From: Sporosarcina sp. P33
GTDB lineage: Bacteria > Bacillota > Bacilli > Bacillales_A > Planococcaceae
Assembly (NCBI RefSeq): GCF_002077155.1
Contig: NZ_CP015027.1
Coordinates: 1,032,501-1,096,500 of the forward strand
DNA: 64,000 nt
Direction: 5' to 3'
Position numbers and translations under genes: made by a program. Shown here in pieces: positions 37,115 through 46,501 of the stretch. The stretch's first letter is position 1; every line of letters begins with the position of its first letter. The notes beneath the pieces were generated by a model, which worked only from the letters and a program-made list of their open reading frames with translations, made no database searches and was not told where the DNA came from.

Positions 37115-37822
37115 ATGGTTACATTTGAATCGTGGAATGAGACAGCTGTGCTGCCGGTGTTTCCTGCGGATTCTGAGACAAAAGGGGCTGCTGAAGTGTT
37201 GCAGTGGGCATACAGCCACTATGGGGAAAAACTCGTCTACGCCTGCAGCTTCGGCATTGAAGGTATTGTATTGATCGAACTGATCTCACGCATAAAAGCA
37301 GATGCCAAAATCATTTTCCTGGACACCAATTATCACTTCAAGGAAACATATGAAACAATTGAAAAAGTAAAGAAGCGTTATCCGCAGCTTCACATTCATA
37401 TGCAGCAGCCCAGACTGACCATAGAACAGCAAACTGAACAATACGGCCTTGAACTTTGGAAAAACAACCCGAATCTATGCTGTGACTTGCGGAAGATTAA
37501 GCCGCTGGAAGAAGCAATATCCCCTTCCGCCGCCTGGATATCAGGGTTGCGGAGAGAACAATCCGAAACGAGGAAAACAACAGAGTTTTTAAATTTGGAT
37601 CAGCGTTTTAAAAAAATCAAAGTATGTCCTCTCATTCACTGGACATGGAAAGATGTTTGGCGCTTCGCCCATAAACATGAACTGGATTATAACGTATTGC
37701 ATGATCAAGGTTTCCCAAGTATTGGATGTGCAACATGTACGAAGCCTGCATTTACTGAAGAGGATATGCGTTCCGGCAGGTGGACTGGAAGCGGGAAGAC
37801 GGAATGCGGACTGCATACGTAA
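37115..37822 (+). CDS. cysH: Phosphoadenylyl/adenylyl-sulfate reductase CysH
   Basis: CysH reduces activated sulfate to sulfite with thioredoxin. The 235 residues show the nucleotide-binding ACSFGIEGIV and LDTNYHF. The [4Fe-4S] cysteine pairs are C122-C123 and C205/C208. The catalytic cysteine is in the C-terminal ECGLH (Cys231). An Fe-S cluster is typical of enzymes that use APS, while cysC in the same operon would make PAPS; the B. subtilis enzyme accepts both. It is the first gene of the operon that follows. Confidence 0.95.
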   Translation: MVTFESWNETAVLPVFPADSETKGAAEVLQWAYSHYGEKLVYACSFGIEGIVLIELISRIKADAKIIFLDTNYHFKETYETIEKVKKRYPQLHIHMQQPRLTIEQQTEQYGLELWKNNPNLCCDLRKIKPLEEAISPSAAWISGLRREQSETRKTTEFLNLDQRFKKIKVCPLIHWTWKDVWRFAHKHELDYNVLHDQGFPSIGCATCTKPAFTEEDMRSGRWTGSGKTECGLHT

Positions 37823-37889
37823 ATTTTTTTACATTTAAAGCCGAGTATTTCTATATGACTTATTAATTAAAAAGGATAGGTGTTTACAA

Positions 37890-39032
37890 ATGACAACAAT
37901 ACAACCACATGGCGGTACTTTAGTGAATTTATACGACCCTTCTGCATCGATTGAAGGGGTGCATAAAACGGTCTCCATTGATGCAACATCCGTAAGTGAC
38001 CTGGAATTAATCGCAACCGGCGCATACAGTCCGCTGACCGGATTCCTGACTTCTGAAGATTATTATGCAGTTGTTAATGATATCCGCCTGGCAAACGGCG
38101 AGGTTTGGAGCCTGCCTATTACACTGCCTGTAAAAGACAGCTCGGCTTATTCTGTAGGCGACACTGTGCTGCTAGATTATCAGGGCGATATCTACGGCAC
38201 ACTGGAAATAACCGATATGTACGAACCTGATCAGCAGCTGGAAGCAGAAAAAGTATATAAAACAACAGACCGGGAACATCCGGGTGTTGCGAAGCTGCTT
38301 GACCGCGGTCACATCTATCTTGGTGGGCCCGTCAAGTTAATCAGACGAATCGAACAGAAAAATTTTGCGGAGTTTTACTTTGATCCGGCAGAGACACGCA
38401 ATGCATTCCAAAATAACGGCTGGAAAACGGTTGTTGGTTTCCAAACCCGCAACCCGGTACACCGCGCACATGAGTACATTCAAAAAACCGCACTCGAAAT
38501 TGTGGATGCACTTTTATTGAATCCATTAGTCGGAGAAACAAAGTCCGATGATATTCCCGCAGATGTGCGGATGGAGAGCTACCAGGTGTTATTGCGTGAC
38601 TATTATCCTGAAGACCGGGTCAAGCTGGCTGTCTTCCCTGCCGCAATGCGCTATGCGGGACCCCGTGAAGCGATTTTCCATGCACTTGTGCGCAAGAACT
38701 ACGGCTGCACCCATTTCATTGTCGGCCGCGATCATGCCGGTGTTGGAGATTATTATGGAACCTACGAAGCACAGCAAATCTTCTCGAACTTTACGCCGGA
38801 AGAAATCGGCATCACTTTGCTATTTTTTGAACATAGCTTCTTCTGTACAGCATGCGGCAACATGGCGACCGCCAAAACATGCCCGCACACCCGTGAACAG
38901 CACGTGATTCTTTCGGGGACGAAAGTACGTGAAATGCTGAAAAACGGTATTCTGCCTCCAGCAGAATTCAGCCGTAAAGAAGTAGTCGATGTACTGATCA
39001 GCGGCCTTAAAGAAAAAGAACCGGTGAAGTGA
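37890..39032 (+). CDS. sat: Sulfate adenylyltransferase (ATP sulfurylase)
   Basis: Sat makes adenylyl sulfate from ATP and sulfate. The 380 residues are of single-domain bacterial type, with no kinase fusion. Motifs seen are [11 protein letters not shown], the nucleotide-binding [15 protein letters not shown] and [15 protein letters not shown] zinc-type cysteine set follows ([17 protein letters not shown]). It follows cysH by 67 bases. The sulfate permease gene cysP that lies at this spot in B. subtilis is absent. Confidence 0.96.
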   Translation: MTTIQPHGGTLVNLYDPSASIEGVHKTVSIDATSVSDLELIATGAYSPLTGFLTSEDYYAVVNDIRLANGEVWSLPITLPVKDSSAYSVGDTVLLDYQGDIYGTLEITDMYEPDQQLEAEKVYKTTDREHPGVAKLLDRGHIYLGGPVKLIRRIEQKNFAEFYFDPAETRNAFQNNGWKTVVGFQTRNPVHRAHEYIQKTALEIVDALLLNPLVGETKSDDIPADVRMESYQVLLRDYYPEDRVKLAVFPAAMRYAGPREAIFHALVRKNYGCTHFIVGRDHAGVGDYYGTYEAQQIFSNFTPEEIGITLLFFEHSFFCTACGNMATAKTCPHTREQHVILSGTKVREMLKNGILPPAEFSRKEVVDVLISGLKEKEPVK

Positions 39033-39043
39033 GGAGAGATGAA

Positions 39044-39640
39044 ATGACAAAGAATATCGTATGGCATGATCAATTAATCTCAAAAGAGGAGCAACGTGCA
39101 AAAAATCGGCACCATAGTGCGGTCCTTTACTTCACGGGACTTTCAGGCTCAGGAAAATCTACAATCGCCAACGCGGCTGCCCGCCGGCTGCACGATCTTG
39201 GAGCCAATACGTACGTGTTGGACGGCGACAATGTCCGTCACGGATTGAATAAGGATTTAGGTTTTTCTGACGAAGCACGAAAGGAGAACATCCGGCGGAT
39301 CGGTGAAGTCTCCAAATTATTCATCGACAGCGGTCAGCTCGTTTTCACAGCATTCATCTCCCCTTTCCAGGAAGACCGCGACAGTGTCAGACGTTTGGTG
39401 GAAGACGATGAGTTTGTCGAAGTCTATATCAGCTGCCCGCTTGACGCATGCGAAGAACGCGATCCGAAAGGTCTGTATGAAAAAGCCCGTGCCGGTGTAA
39501 TTCCTGAATTTACAGGTATCTCATCGCCTTATGAAGCACCTGAAAACCCTGAGCTGGTATTAGAAACTGATAAATTTACGATTGAAGAATGTGTCGACCA
39601 ATTGATCGGCTACTTGCGTGATAAAAAATGGATTAATTAA
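39044..39640 (+). CDS. cysC: Adenylyl-sulfate kinase CysC
   Basis: CysC phosphorylates APS to PAPS. The ATG ([11 protein letters not shown]) follows GAGGAG; the longer in-frame GTG overlaps the sat stop. The 198 residues contain the P-loop [11 protein letters not shown], the [16 protein letters not shown] motif and [26 protein letters not shown] follows. All are standard for the family and intact. Confidence 0.96.
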   Translation: MTKNIVWHDQLISKEEQRAKNRHHSAVLYFTGLSGSGKSTIANAAARRLHDLGANTYVLDGDNVRHGLNKDLGFSDEARKENIRRIGEVSKLFIDSGQLVFTAFISPFQEDRDSVRRLVEDDEFVEVYISCPLDACEERDPKGLYEKARAGVIPEFTGISSPYEAPENPELVLETDKFTIEECVDQLIGYLRDKKWIN

Positions 39641-39652
39641 GGAGTGATTGGA

Positions 39653-40429
39653 ATGGGAAAAATTTGGCTAGTCGGAGCGGGTCCGGGAGATCCCGATTTA
39701 TTGACCGTCAAAGCGGTGAAAACAATACAGCAAGCGGATGTTATTCTTTACGACAGACTGATCAATCAAGAGATTTTGCACTATGCAAAGTCGGACGCGG
39801 AGTTGATTTTTGTAGGGAAGCTTCCAAAACATCATTTCGTCCAGCAGGATATGATTAATTTCTTATTGGTTAAACATGCGAAGCAAGGTAAGCAAGTCGT
39901 ACGTCTGAAAGGCGGCGACCCTTTTATTTTCGGCCGCGGCGGTGAAGAAGCAGCGTTTGCAGTGGAGCATCACATCCCATTCGAAGTGATTCCGGGCATT
40001 ACGTCCGGAATTGCCGCTCCTGCCTATGCAGGTATTCCTGTCACACATCGTGACTATAGCGCATCATTTGCAATCGTCACAGGTCATCGTAAAGAAGGTG
40101 CGGATGAAGCGGAGAAATGGCAGGCACTTGCAAAAGGCATCGATACCCTTGCTATCTATATGGGTGTCAGTAATCTCCCATATATCCAGAAACAATTGAT
40201 TGATCACGGTAAAAATCCTGACACTCCTGTAGCTTTCATTCACTGGGGGACAACAGATACACAGCATACAGTAACTGCTACGCTGTCTACTATGACAGAA
40301 ACTGCCCGACTTGAAGAAGTCAAAAACCCCAGTATGATTGTGATTGGAGAAGTGGTCCGGCTGCGTGATGAATTACAATGGTTTGAAGAGTCCGCTAAAG
40401 AACGCCGATTACACGAGGCAATGGTATGA
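39653..40429 (+). CDS. sumT: Uroporphyrinogen-III C-methyltransferase (SUMT)
   Basis: SUMT transfers two methyl groups from SAM to uroporphyrinogen III, giving precorrin-2 on the way to siroheme. The ATG (MGKIWLVGAGPGDPDLLTVKA) follows AAGGAG; a GTG three codons earlier is not needed. The 258 residues show the SAM-site GAGPGDP, LKGGDPFIFGRGGEE, PGITSGIAAPAYAGIP and the IYMGVSNLP motif. It corresponds to B. subtilis ylnD and overlaps sirB by four bases. Confidence 0.95.
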   Translation: MGKIWLVGAGPGDPDLLTVKAVKTIQQADVILYDRLINQEILHYAKSDAELIFVGKLPKHHFVQQDMINFLLVKHAKQGKQVVRLKGGDPFIFGRGGEEAAFAVEHHIPFEVIPGITSGIAAPAYAGIPVTHRDYSASFAIVTGHRKEGADEAEKWQALAKGIDTLAIYMGVSNLPYIQKQLIDHGKNPDTPVAFIHWGTTDTQHTVTATLSTMTETARLEEVKNPSMIVIGEVVRLRDELQWFEESAKERRLHEAMV

Positions 40430-41187
40430 GAGCCATTCTATATATTTGCCACGGCAGCCGCGTAAAGAAAGGACAGCAGGCTGCTTTGGCATTCATTGAG
40501 AAAACGATGGAAACAGCAGCTGCCCCTATTCAGGAAGCATGTTTTCTTGAATTGGCTGAACCTTCCATCGCAGAAGGCATCGCCCGCTGCATCGAACGCG
40601 GTGCAACTGAAATCGTTGCGATCCCCTTTTTGCTGTTGCGTGCGGGCCATGCAATTGCCGATATTCCCGCAGAGCTTCACGAAGTCATGACACATTATCC
40701 GGAAGTGCCTATCTATTACGGCGACCCGATTGGTGTGGATGAACGAATGGTCGATGTACTGATTGAGAGATTATATGAAACAGCAGACGTAATTCCTGAC
40801 GGCGCCGCTATCCTGTTGATTGGAAGAGGCAGCAGTGATCCTGCAACAAAAGAGGACTTCACGGCTATTAAAAGAAGCTTTCAAGAAAAAACCGGCCTGC
40901 AAAATGTCAGTGTAGGATACTTGGCAGCGTGCGGCCCATTCTTCGCAGAAGAGCTTGAGCGCCTGTTAAAACAGCAGCCGAAGAATCTTTACATCTTGCC
41001 ATACTTATTGTTTACCGGTATTTTAATGAAATCAATCGAACGGACACTAAAGACTATCGAAACATCAACCGCCATTCATCTGTGCCCCGCATTGGGTTAT
41101 CATCCGGCCATTCATACGATTTTGAATGAAAGGGCCAGTGAAGCGGCAGAAAGGAAGCGTGGACTGTATGTTCCCCATCATGCTTGA
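40426..41187 (+). CDS. sirB: Sirohydrochlorin ferrochelatase SirB
   Basis: SirB inserts iron into sirohydrochlorin, the last step of siroheme synthesis. The 253 residues contain the CbiX-type first half with the metal-binding histidine in YICHGSRVKKG and VAIPFLLLRAGHAIADIP, and a second half beginning near ILLIGRGSSDP. The start overlaps the sumT stop as ATGA. It corresponds to B. subtilis YlnE. SirC overlaps its end. Confidence 0.92.
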   Translation: MRAILYICHGSRVKKGQQAALAFIEKTMETAAAPIQEACFLELAEPSIAEGIARCIERGATEIVAIPFLLLRAGHAIADIPAELHEVMTHYPEVPIYYGDPIGVDERMVDVLIERLYETADVIPDGAAILLIGRGSSDPATKEDFTAIKRSFQEKTGLQNVSVGYLAACGPFFAEELERLLKQQPKNLYILPYLLFTGILMKSIERTLKTIETSTAIHLCPALGYHPAIHTILNERASEAAERKRGLYVPHHA

Positions 41188-41806
41188 GAATATGGACCAG
41201 TCAACAATCGTGCTGGTCGGCGGCGGTCACGTCGCGTACCATAAAGTGCTTAATCTGCACCGCTTCGGCATTCATCCAACCGTCGTAAGCCCTGTATTTC
41301 ACCCCTCATTTACTAAATTAGCGCAACAAGGGATGGTTACTTTAAAACATAAAAAAGCAGAATGGGAAGATGTAAAAGATGCTTTCCTCACGCTGCTTGT
41401 CACGGATAGTGAAACAGTAAATGATCATCTGGCAAAACTATTAAAAGATGCCGGAAAACTGGTAGTCCACGCGTCCAATCCAGCCCTTGGAACTGCCCAA
41501 ATTCCCGCGGTCACGACACGCGGCAAACTGATCATCAGCGTCTCTACGAGTGGTGCAAGCCCTTCTCTGGCTAAAAAAATCCGCACAGAAATTGCTGAGA
41601 CGTATGATGAACGCTACGAGGACTACCTGGACTTTTTGTCAGATGTACGGCAGTATGTAAAACGGAATGTGGCTGATCGGGCTGAGCGCAGAAGCTGGCT
41701 GAAAGAAGTAATTGAACCAATTTATCTCCATAACGCCGAAGAGCGCCAAACATTCTTGAATGATCTCCAACGAATTTTCCCTGCCGAACAGCTCATAAAT
41801 TCGTAA
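41168..41806 (+). CDS. sirC: Precorrin-2 dehydrogenase SirC (YlnF-like)
   Basis: SirC oxidises precorrin-2 to sirohydrochlorin with NAD. The start MFPIMLENMDQSTI overlaps sirB by 20 bases. The 212 residues hold an NAD-binding VGGGHVAYHKVLNL, then LLVTDSETVNDHLA and the conserved ISVSTSGASPSLAKKIR. This is the last gene of the cysH operon, with a terminator about 50 bases downstream. With sumT and sirB it supplies siroheme for CysI. Confidence 0.92.
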   Translation: MFPIMLENMDQSTIVLVGGGHVAYHKVLNLHRFGIHPTVVSPVFHPSFTKLAQQGMVTLKHKKAEWEDVKDAFLTLLVTDSETVNDHLAKLLKDAGKLVVHASNPALGTAQIPAVTTRGKLIISVSTSGASPSLAKKIRTEIAETYDERYEDYLDFLSDVRQYVKRNVADRAERRSWLKEVIEPIYLHNAEERQTFLNDLQRIFPAEQLINS

Positions 41807-41853
41807 GCATGGAATATGAAAATGCAAAGTTTTACAGTCTGCCCATTCAAACC

Positions 41854-41905
41854 AGCCGTCTGTGCCGATCTAACCTCATCGCACAGGCGGCTATTTTATT
41901 GTTTA
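41854..41905 (+). terminator. Terminator of the cysH operon
   Basis: AGCCGTCTGTGC pairs with GCACAGGCGGCT across a 15-base loop, then ATTTTATTGTTT. The rest of the 310-base gap to the next gene is AT-rich with no recognised gene. Confidence 0.8.
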
Positions 41906-42123
41906 TTCAGCCGCCGCTGCAACACAGTATTCCCTTCTTTTCGCACGTTATAAATAGCAATTTCAGTTAGAAATTTGTTAATTTCAAGTAAGCCATCAGA
42001 CAATTTACGTTGGAATATGCGTAATTTAATCGGACAGTTACAATTGTTCGCCAGATTATTCATTATAAATAACTTTTATGTGGGCAGACTATAAGTAAAT
42101 AACTTTAGTTAGGAGTCATGAAT

Positions 42124-42510
42124 ATGAAAATGCAGGACGGGCAAAAAGGGAACAGCTATAAAGAACAGCAAATGAAACAGCAGCAACAGCAGCTGAAAGA
42201 AAATCAATCGCAGGCGGAACAGCAATTTGACACCAAAAAGAAAATGGCTTTACAGTCCATGCAGCAAGCTGTACAATCGCTTCAGCAAATGTCGTCTATG
42301 TCTGATCTGGCAACCTTGCAGCAAGCACAGCAACAGCTGCAGCAAGCGGTTCAGCAGTTAAATTATATGCAGGGAATCTCAATCACACAGTCCACGACTG
42401 CTGAACAGCAGCAAATAGAACAGGTGCAGCAGCAGATTGAGCAGGCGGCGCAGACACTTCAGCTCATCCAGTCCCTCAACAGCGGAAATCAAAGCTTTAA
42501 AAAAGGATAA
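42124..42510 (+). CDS. Glutamine-rich coiled-coil protein of unknown function
   Basis: The 128-residue product is about one third glutamine (42 residues), with regular hydrophobic spacing. It has no cysteine or tryptophan, no signal peptide and no membrane segment. It should form helical or coiled-coil bundles. Three in-frame ATGs are clustered; the second is eight bases from AGGAG and was used. Composition recalls spore or coat-associated proteins of Bacillales, but no family was recognised. It shares a bidirectional terminator with the molybdenum hydroxylase operon. Confidence 0.7.
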   Translation: MKMQDGQKGNSYKEQQMKQQQQQLKENQSQAEQQFDTKKKMALQSMQQAVQSLQQMSSMSDLATLQQAQQQLQQAVQQLNYMQGISITQSTTAEQQQIEQVQQQIEQAAQTLQLIQSLNSGNQSFKKG

Positions 42511-42558
42511 AAAAAACATCTGGGACTTTCATGTTGATGAAAGTCCCGGATGTTTTTT
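42511..42558. terminator. Bidirectional terminator overlapping the end of the small-subunit gene
   Basis: ACATC(T)GGGACTTTCAT pairs with ATGAAAGTCCCGGATGT, with A and T runs on each side. The last codons and stop of the convergent small-subunit gene lie inside the stem. Confidence 0.9.
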
Positions 42559-43044
42559 ATTTGTGAAATGATTAGTTGATTCCATCAATGAATTCACTGC
42601 TTCTTTTATCTCCTGATATCCCGTACACCTGCAAATATTTGATTGCAGCCACTCTTCTGCAGCTTCCTCATCAGCATCTGGATGATTGTGTATTAATGCA
42701 TGACAATTCACAATAAAACCAGGTGTACAAAATCCGCATTGAATCGCCCACTTATTAACAAATGCCTGTTGAACTGGCGAATGTAAAAGTCCTTCAATTG
42801 TCGTGATTGGCAAATCGACTGCCTCGACAGCCAATGACAGACAGGAATGGGTTGGTTCTCCGTTCACGAGCACCGTACACGCACCGCAATCCCCATTTTC
42901 ACATGATCGTTTGGCACCAGTTAATCCAAGCTTTTCCCTTAACGTATATAGAAGTGTATCCGCATTCCGAACAACCGCCTCCTTTGTTTCCCCGTTTACA
43001 TGTAAATGTATAAAAGACTTAGACGCTGCATTTTGTATGTTCAT
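42529..43044 (-). CDS. Molybdenum hydroxylase small subunit, two [2Fe-2S] clusters (XdhE/PucE-like)
   Basis: This subunit relays electrons in xanthine dehydrogenase-type enzymes. The 171 residues have a plant-ferredoxin cluster with C48, C53, C56 and C68, and a helical cluster with C103, C106, C138 and C140 (QCGFCTPGF and NICRCTGY). All eight ligands are present. The start overlaps the medium-subunit stop as ATGA. The last dozen residues (TNKKHPGLSST) are encoded inside a terminator stem, so the tail is probably an addition without function. Confidence 0.93.
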   Translation of the reverse strand: MNIQNAASKSFIHLHVNGETKEAVVRNADTLLYTLREKLGLTGAKRSCENGDCGACTVLVNGEPTHSCLSLAVEAVDLPITTIEGLLHSPVQQAFVNKWAIQCGFCTPGFIVNCHALIHNHPDADEEAAEEWLQSNICRCTGYQEIKEAVNSLMESTNHFTNKKHPGLSST

Positions 43045-43877
43045 TCTCCCATCTCCATTTCTTCCATGACATCCAGCAACACATTTTTCAGCACAAACGC
43101 CCTGTACTCTCCAGAACCTTGAAGGTCATCCACGATATCGGATGGAAGATGCGCCATCGCCGTTTCAATTCTTTTTGACACCGGGAGTGACGAATCATTT
43201 AATACGTTTTCCATTTCATCGGATCTGAAAGGGTAGTCACACACACCGCTAAAAGCAACCCGCAGCCGGCCATCTTTAACAATTGCAGCTGCTGAAACGA
43301 CCGGATAGCCAACCTTCGAAAACTTTGTTCTTTTAAGACTCACATACGGCAAGCTAGTATACGATGCGTCAATAATGACTTGAAGAAGTAACTCCCCTGA
43401 AGTAAGATTCATTTTCCTGTCAAATACAGATGTCAGCGAAACGATCTCCACACTATTTCCCTTCGTTATTTTCACTTTCGCATCCGTAAGCAAAAGTGGC
43501 AAAACACTTTCCTTGTATATCAATTCGCTGTTAATATTCCCGCCAATTGTAATTTTGTTTCGTGAAGTATGATCCGCAATTTGTTTGACAGTGGCACCGA
43601 GGAGCGGAAACAAGTTTGAATCTGTAATTTTATTTAATGAAACGGCTGCTCCAATCACTAATTCATCGTCCCGCTTCTCCAGCACATTACATTCCGGAAT
43701 CCCTTTACTGTCAATTACTGCATCCGCATGGATCTTATTCACACGCGCAAAGGTTATGAATTCAGTGCCGCCAGAAATTATTACAGCCTGCTGACCTTGC
43801 TTATGCACTTCGTTATATGTCTTCACCGTATCTGCAACGGAGGATGGTTTAAAATACTGGAAATCAAATGAAATCAT
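43041..43877 (-). CDS. Molybdenum hydroxylase FAD-binding medium subunit (PucC-like)
   Basis: The subunit binds FAD and passes electrons to the final acceptor. The 278 residues follow the CoxM/XdhB pattern: FKPSSVADTVKTY, a PP-loop-like IISGGTEFITFARVN, and a second FAD contact GATVKQIADHTSRNKITIGGNI. A C-terminal CO-dehydrogenase-type domain with KVGYPVVSAAA follows. AAGGAGG precedes the ATG, which overlaps the large-subunit stop. The FAD motif begins ISGGTE rather than the more usual AGGT, a small departure. Confidence 0.9.
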   Translation of the reverse strand: MISFDFQYFKPSSVADTVKTYNEVHKQGQQAVIISGGTEFITFARVNKIHADAVIDSKGIPECNVLEKRDDELVIGAAVSLNKITDSNLFPLLGATVKQIADHTSRNKITIGGNINSELIYKESVLPLLLTDAKVKITKGNSVEIVSLTSVFDRKMNLTSGELLLQVIIDASYTSLPYVSLKRTKFSKVGYPVVSAAAIVKDGRLRVAFSGVCDYPFRSDEMENVLNDSSLPVSKRIETAMAHLPSDIVDDLQGSGEYRAFVLKNVLLDVMEEMEMGE

Positions 43878-46219
43878 TTTGTCCCCTCCTTCTTAGTGTG
43901 CCAAATGGATTCGGGTGTGAGCGGCAATTCGTTTAATTGCACTCCTGCTGCAGCAGAAAGGCTATTTGCCAAACATGCAGGTGCTCCAATAACACCGTAT
44001 TCCCCGATACCGCGGGCGCCGAAAGGACCATCTATTGCAGGAGTTTCGATAAAATCAATGTGATATTCAGCTGGCTGCTCCCCGTAACGCAGCATCGGAT
44101 AATTTCGGAAATCCGAATTTTGAACAACACCGTTGTCATCAAACACAAACTTTTCACTCGTCGCGTAACTTAAGCCCATATACATGCCGCCGCGCATTTG
44201 TTGTGCCGCCGTCATCGGGTTAATGATGGTTCCGCCGTCGAGAACCGTGACACCTTTTACAATAGAATAGGTGAGATCTTTTGTGTTCAATTCAATTTCC
44301 ACAGCCTGTACACCAACCGACCACCAAGGCCCGGGCTTTCCAAAACCTGTTTGCTGATCCATCGGTGTTAAATGCCGCTGTATATGTTTTCCGATTCCTA
44401 CAATTTGACCTTCAATGGAATGTCCGCTCGGATACGTATACCCTAAAGAAATATCCTTAATATCCACACCCAGCGTTGGATCGGCCTTTAAGTAAACTCT
44501 CCCGCCGCCTACATCTAAATCATCTGGAGCACATTGAAGCACAACCGCAGCTGTTTTTTTCAGCTGGGCAATTGCATGATCGGCGGCATACACAACAGCG
44601 CGTCCTGCCAGAAAAGTTGAACTGCTCGCGACTGTTCTCCATTGATGCGGATCATATTGTGTATTCACTTCCATTGTGACATGAATTTTATTCATATCCA
44701 TTTTTAGCTTTTCCGCAAGAATTTGGCCAAGAATCGTTTTTGTTCCCTGTCCCAGCTCTATAGCAGCACAATTTAAATTCACACTGCCGTCTGCTTCAAA
44801 AATGATTATAGCGCCCGCCTGTGCATTTGTTGCTGTTGTAGACGTCTTCCAAAAGGCGCTGATTCCTTTCGTGCGCACTAAATCTTTACCACTTTCAACT
44901 TTTCGGCCTTCATCCCATTGAATCAGCTCTTTCGCACGGTTCATACATTTTTCCAAATCCCCTATATTATTTGCCGTTAATACCGTTTGTGTCGGCGTTG
45001 TATCTCCTGGTTTTATGCCATTTATCATACGAAACTGAAGCGGGTCCATATTCAATTTCTCAGCCAGCTGATCCATTGTCCGCTCTACTGCAAAAGTCAG
45101 TTCCGGATGTCCATATCCCCTGAATGAAGTGGCAAAAGGATGATTCGTATACATGCAATACGAATCACACCATACATTTGGTATGTTATACGGCCCTGTA
45201 CAATCAAGCGCCGCCGCCCGCGTGATTCCCGCGGCTTGATCTGAATAGGCCCCTGAATCGATTAGGTACGTATATTTCCCTGCAAGTAATTTTCCTTCTT
45301 TTGTCACGCCAAGCTGTACGGTTGCATCAAAGCCAATACGGCAAGGCGCCGTTGTCATATCTTCTTCCCGGTCAAATTCCAACTTTACTAACTTTCCGCC
45401 GACTGCCTTTGATGCCAAATAGGCCAGCGGTTCCAGCTGAACTGTGCCCTTCCCGCCAAATGCACCCCCAACCATCGGGATATGCACGAGGATATTCCCT
45501 ACATCAACATTGAAAAATTGATTCAGCACTTTTTTGATGGTAAATGGCGACTGACTGCAAGTATGGATGATGACTTTACCCGCCGGATTAATTTCAACCC
45601 GTGTGCTTCTTGTCTCCATTGCAGCGTGATCCGAAAGATTAAACGAATAAGTCTTTGTTATCGTTTCCTCACTTTTCGCCCACGCCTCGTCAAAATCTCC
45701 TTTACGGATTTTAATATGGCTTCCAATATTTGTAGCTGCTTTCGGATAGACGTCACTTATTATTTTTGTGTATTGTTCGGCATTTTCATGTACAAGCGGG
45801 GCATCTTTTAGAAATGCTTGTTGAACAGAGTTCACAATAGGCAAAGGATCATATGCAACTTTCACTTTCTCGGTCGCCTGTTTTGCCTGATGTTCATGGT
45901 CTGCCACGACAATTGCTACAGGTTCGCCGTAATAGCGGACTTTCTCAAATGCCAGCGGCGGACGATCTGCTAAAATCGGTCCAATATGGTACGGAAACAT
46001 TTCACCTGTAACAATCGCACGCACTCCGGGCATTTTCCATGCTTCCGCTGTATCTATAGAAATAATCTTGGCGTGAGCTTGTGTGCTTTTCACAAGTTTC
46101 GCGTGCATAAGACCAGGAGCCGAATAATCCCCTACGTACCTGACTTTTCCAGTCGATTTTTCTACCGCATCGATCCGTTGCTCAGGCTTCCCAACAGACA
46201 TGCATATTTTATTCTCCAT
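43874..46219 (-). CDS. Molybdenum hydroxylase large subunit, molybdopterin-binding (xanthine dehydrogenase family, PucD-like)
   Basis: This is the catalytic subunit that hydroxylates purines or other N-heterocycles or aldehydes using a molybdenum cofactor. The start MENKICMSVGKPEQRIDAVEK is ten bases after AAGGAG; a TTG seven codons earlier overlaps the site. The 781 residues show GKVRYVGDYS, VGGAFGGKG, FRGYGHPE, LGQGTKTILGQI and the active-site FGARGIGEYG with the base Glu740. Neighbouring XdhC and MocA genes confirm the cofactor. Purine is the likeliest substrate by the puc parallel, but key substrate residues were not checked. Confidence 0.88.
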   Translation of the reverse strand: MENKICMSVGKPEQRIDAVEKSTGKVRYVGDYSAPGLMHAKLVKSTQAHAKIISIDTAEAWKMPGVRAIVTGEMFPYHIGPILADRPPLAFEKVRYYGEPVAIVVADHEHQAKQATEKVKVAYDPLPIVNSVQQAFLKDAPLVHENAEQYTKIISDVYPKAATNIGSHIKIRKGDFDEAWAKSEETITKTYSFNLSDHAAMETRSTRVEINPAGKVIIHTCSQSPFTIKKVLNQFFNVDVGNILVHIPMVGGAFGGKGTVQLEPLAYLASKAVGGKLVKLEFDREEDMTTAPCRIGFDATVQLGVTKEGKLLAGKYTYLIDSGAYSDQAAGITRAAALDCTGPYNIPNVWCDSYCMYTNHPFATSFRGYGHPELTFAVERTMDQLAEKLNMDPLQFRMINGIKPGDTTPTQTVLTANNIGDLEKCMNRAKELIQWDEGRKVESGKDLVRTKGISAFWKTSTTATNAQAGAIIIFEADGSVNLNCAAIELGQGTKTILGQILAEKLKMDMNKIHVTMEVNTQYDPHQWRTVASSSTFLAGRAVVYAADHAIAQLKKTAAVVLQCAPDDLDVGGGRVYLKADPTLGVDIKDISLGYTYPSGHSIEGQIVGIGKHIQRHLTPMDQQTGFGKPGPWWSVGVQAVEIELNTKDLTYSIVKGVTVLDGGTIINPMTAAQQMRGGMYMGLSYATSEKFVFDDNGVVQNSDFRNYPMLRYGEQPAEYHIDFIETPAIDGPFGARGIGEYGVIGAPACLANSLSAAAGVQLNELPLTPESIWHTKKEGTK

Positions 46220-46243
46220 ACTGATCTCTCTCCTTTGCAACAG

Positions 46244-46435
46244 TTAACGCACAACGATAATTATTGTGTTTGCGTCGATTTCATGAGCTGAAGCGTCCAT
46301 AATTTTTTCAAGTGTCATACTCGTTTTTTGTAATTCCGTTTGATCCGTCACCACAAAAACAGGTGCGCCGCCGCCTTTGATTGTTTCGGGTTTCACCGTG
46401 ATGACTGCAGCTATTGTCGCTTGCTGATTCTCCAA
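46244..46435 (-). CDS. Small partner protein of YIEGIA family membrane protein
   Basis: The 63-residue product is soluble, starting at a TTG nine bases after GGGAG; another TTG three codons earlier directly abuts that site. It has the pattern IAAVITVKPETIKGGGAPVF, TDQTELQKTSMTLEKIMDASAHE and a hydrophobic end NTIIIVV. This fits the small protein annotated as capping complex subunit for YIEGIA, found beside YIEGIA genes in Bacillales. It lies 57 bases after the YIEGIA gene and 24 before the large hydroxylase subunit. Its function is not established. Confidence 0.7.
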   Translation of the reverse strand: MENQQATIAAVITVKPETIKGGGAPVFVVTDQTELQKTSMTLEKIMDASAHEIDANTIIIVVR

Positions 46436-46501
46436 TTCACTCAACTCCCAATTATCCTGACTTCAAACATGCCTTCGCTTTAAGCCGCATATTTTTCCGT
46501 T

